Shown here: positions 5,096 to 6,139 of the stretch, piece by piece
Numbering within the stretch: position 1 is the stretch's first letter
Layout of the letters: each line of letters begins with the position of its first letter
From: Actinomycetes bacterium
GTDB taxonomy: Bacteria > Actinomycetota > Actinomycetes > Actinomycetales > Cellulomonadaceae
Reading direction: 5' to 3'
Assembly (NCBI GenBank): GCA_023388235.1
Contig: JAEWGQ010000439.1
Location: forward strand, 1-6,139
Length of the DNA: 6,139 bases
Notes under the pieces: generated by a model
The model's input: only the letters and a program-made list of their open reading frames with translations
Database searches by the model: none
Told to the model about the DNA's origin: nothing
Translations under genes and position numbers: made by a program

Positions 5096-6031
5096 ATGGC
5101 ACGCATCTACGACGACGCGACGAAGCTCATCGGCAACACCCCGCTGGTGCGGATCAACGCACTGGCCGAGGGCGCCGGCGCGACGATCGTCGGCAAGCTC
5201 GAGTTCTACAACCCCGCGAGCTCGGTCAAGGACCGCATCGGCGTCGCGATCGTGGACGCCGCGGAGGCGTCGGGCGAGCTGAAGCCGGGCGGCACGATCG
5301 TCGAGGCGACCAGCGGGAACACGGGCATCGCGCTGGCGTTCGTCGGCGCGGCGCGCGGGTACGACGTCGTGCTGACGATGCCGGAGTCGATGTCGAAGGA
5401 GCGCCGCGCGCTGCTGCGGGCCTACGGCGCCGAGCTCATCCTCACCCCGGCGGGTGAGGGCATGAAGGGTGCGGTGAACCGCGCGAACGAGATCGTCGCC
5501 GAGCGCCCGGGGGCGGTCCTGGCCCGCCAGTTCGCGAACGAGGCCAACCCGGCGATCCACCGCCGCACGACGGCCGAGGAGATCTGGGCCGACACCGACG
5601 GCGAGGTCGACATCCTCGTCGCGGGCATCGGCACGGGCGGGACGATCACGGGCGTCGGGCAGGTGCTCAAGGAGCGCAAGCCGGGCGTGCAGGTCGTGGG
5701 CGTCGAGCCGGCCGAGTCGCCGATCCTCAACGGCGGGCAGCCCGGGCCGCACAAGATCCAGGGCATCGGCGCGAACTTCGTGCCGGAGATCCTCGACACC
5801 GACGTCTACGACGAGATCATCGACGTCGACGCCGACACGGCCGTGGCGGTGGCGCGCCGGGCCGCCAAGGAGGAGGGCCTGCTCGTGGGCATCTCCTCGG
5901 GTGCCGCGCTGCACGCGGCCGTCGAGCTGGGCAAGCGCCCGGAGAACGCCGGGAAGCTGATCGTCGTGATCATCCCGTCGTTCGGCGAGCGCTACCTGTC
6001 CTCGATCCTCTACGCCGACCTCCTCGACTGA
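5096..6031 (+). CDS. cysK: Cysteine synthase A (O-acetylserine sulfhydrylase)
   Basis: A 311-residue PLP enzyme, the normal length for the family, converting O-acetylserine and sulfide to cysteine and acetate in the cytoplasm. The N-terminus has the family Ile-Gly-Asn-Thr-Pro-Leu-Val (12-18). Lys45 in Asn-Pro-Ala-Ser-Ser-Val-Lys-Asp-Arg is the PLP lysine. Thr-Ser-Gly-Asn-Thr-Gly (72-77) binds the substrate carboxylate, and Gly-Thr-Gly-Gly-Thr (179-183) binds the PLP phosphate. Gly-Ile-Gly-Ala-Asn-Phe-Val-Pro (223-230) and Ser-Ser-Gly-Ala (267-270, Ser268 toward the pyridine nitrogen) complete the site. ATG 5096 gives the standard N-terminus; GTG 5048 and 5054 are in frame but would add an atypical extension. 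The ribosome binding site is poor: repeated GGAC units (5077-5095) instead of a GGAGG core, which suits control by the upstream leader. Confidence 0.97.
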   Translation: MARIYDDATKLIGNTPLVRINALAEGAGATIVGKLEFYNPASSVKDRIGVAIVDAAEASGELKPGGTIVEATSGNTGIALAFVGAARGYDVVLTMPESMSKERRALLRAYGAELILTPAGEGMKGAVNRANEIVAERPGAVLARQFANEANPAIHRRTTAEEIWADTDGEVDILVAGIGTGGTITGVGQVLKERKPGVQVVGVEPAESPILNGGQPGPHKIQGIGANFVPEILDTDVYDEIIDVDADTAVAVARRAAKEEGLLVGISSGAALHAAVELGKRPENAGKLIVVIIPSFGERYLSSILYADLLD

Positions 6032-6041
6032 GCGGACGACC

Positions 6042-6139
6042 ATGACCTCCACCACCCGACTGCCGCGTCCGGGCGACGCGGCCGTGCCCGGCCCGCGGGG
6101 CGTGCCCCGCCCGGCCGCGCCGGACGCCCGCCCGCCGGC
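6042..6139 (+). CDS. 5' end of a gene downstream of cysK, possibly serine acetyltransferase
   Basis: An ATG 10 bases after the cysK stop codon opens a frame with no stop to the end of the window (32 full codons). Thirty of those 32 codons end in G or C, which fits coding sequence. The visible part is Pro/Ala/Arg-rich and shows no domain. Serine acetyltransferase (cysE) commonly follows cysK in actinobacteria and supplies its substrate O-acetylserine, so it is the likeliest identity from context alone. If so, it carries an unusual disordered N-terminal extension of at least about 30 residues, or its true start lies further on. The gene is truncated by the window edge. Confidence 0.5.
   Translation, partial: MTSTTRLPRPGDAAVPGPRGVPRPAAPDARPP

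Noticed and set aside
1..6139. CRISPR array, insertion sequence or prophage
   Set aside because: No regularly spaced repeats, transposase, integrase or terminal inverted repeats were seen.

Overview
The window is very GC-rich, with third codon positions close to all G/C in the clear genes. It carries actinobacterial marker families: an MSMEG_4193-type histidine phosphatase, DUF3090 and an SCO1664-type kinase-like protein. A high-GC actinomycete is secure. A Cellulomonas-like member of the Micrococcales is my guess from the look of the proteins and was not tested.

Layout. Positions 2-222 hold two divergent tRNA genes, tRNA-Pro(UGG) on the minus strand and tRNA-Gly(UCC) on the plus strand. Positions 223-855 are about 630 bases without a convincing gene, less biased at third codon positions and rich in short hairpins. 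A plus-strand lipoprotein of unknown function follows (856-1482), apparently starting at CTG. A compact plus-strand operon of three genes then runs from 1635 to 3670: histidine phosphatase, DUF3090 protein with a Cys/His cluster at its end, and SCO1664-family PI3/4-kinase-like protein. The last two overlap by GTGA. This trio is conserved in actinobacteria and usually lies close to the mycothiol ligase gene mshC, which is not in this window. A convergent alpha/beta hydrolase occupies the minus strand (3687-4661).

The right-hand part is a cysteine-biosynthesis unit. Cysteine synthase cysK (5096-6031) is followed after 10 bases by the start of another gene running off the end, possibly serine acetyltransferase (cysE). 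Upstream of cysK lie a promoter (4793-4822), a strong ribosome binding site, and a 27-codon leader ORF (4870-4953). Near its end that ORF has two cysteine codons, both UGU, although every other cysteine codon I found in the window is UGC. An 11-bp perfect stem (4953-4963 with 5007-5017) begins in its stop codon. This is the arrangement expected of a cysteine-sensing attenuator and is the most interesting item here.

How the genes work together: cysK and the probable cysE would make O-acetylserine and convert it with sulfide to cysteine, with the leader adjusting expression to cysteinyl-tRNA supply. Cysteine also feeds mycothiol synthesis, so the neighbouring mshC-associated trio may be a related locus, but that link is inference.
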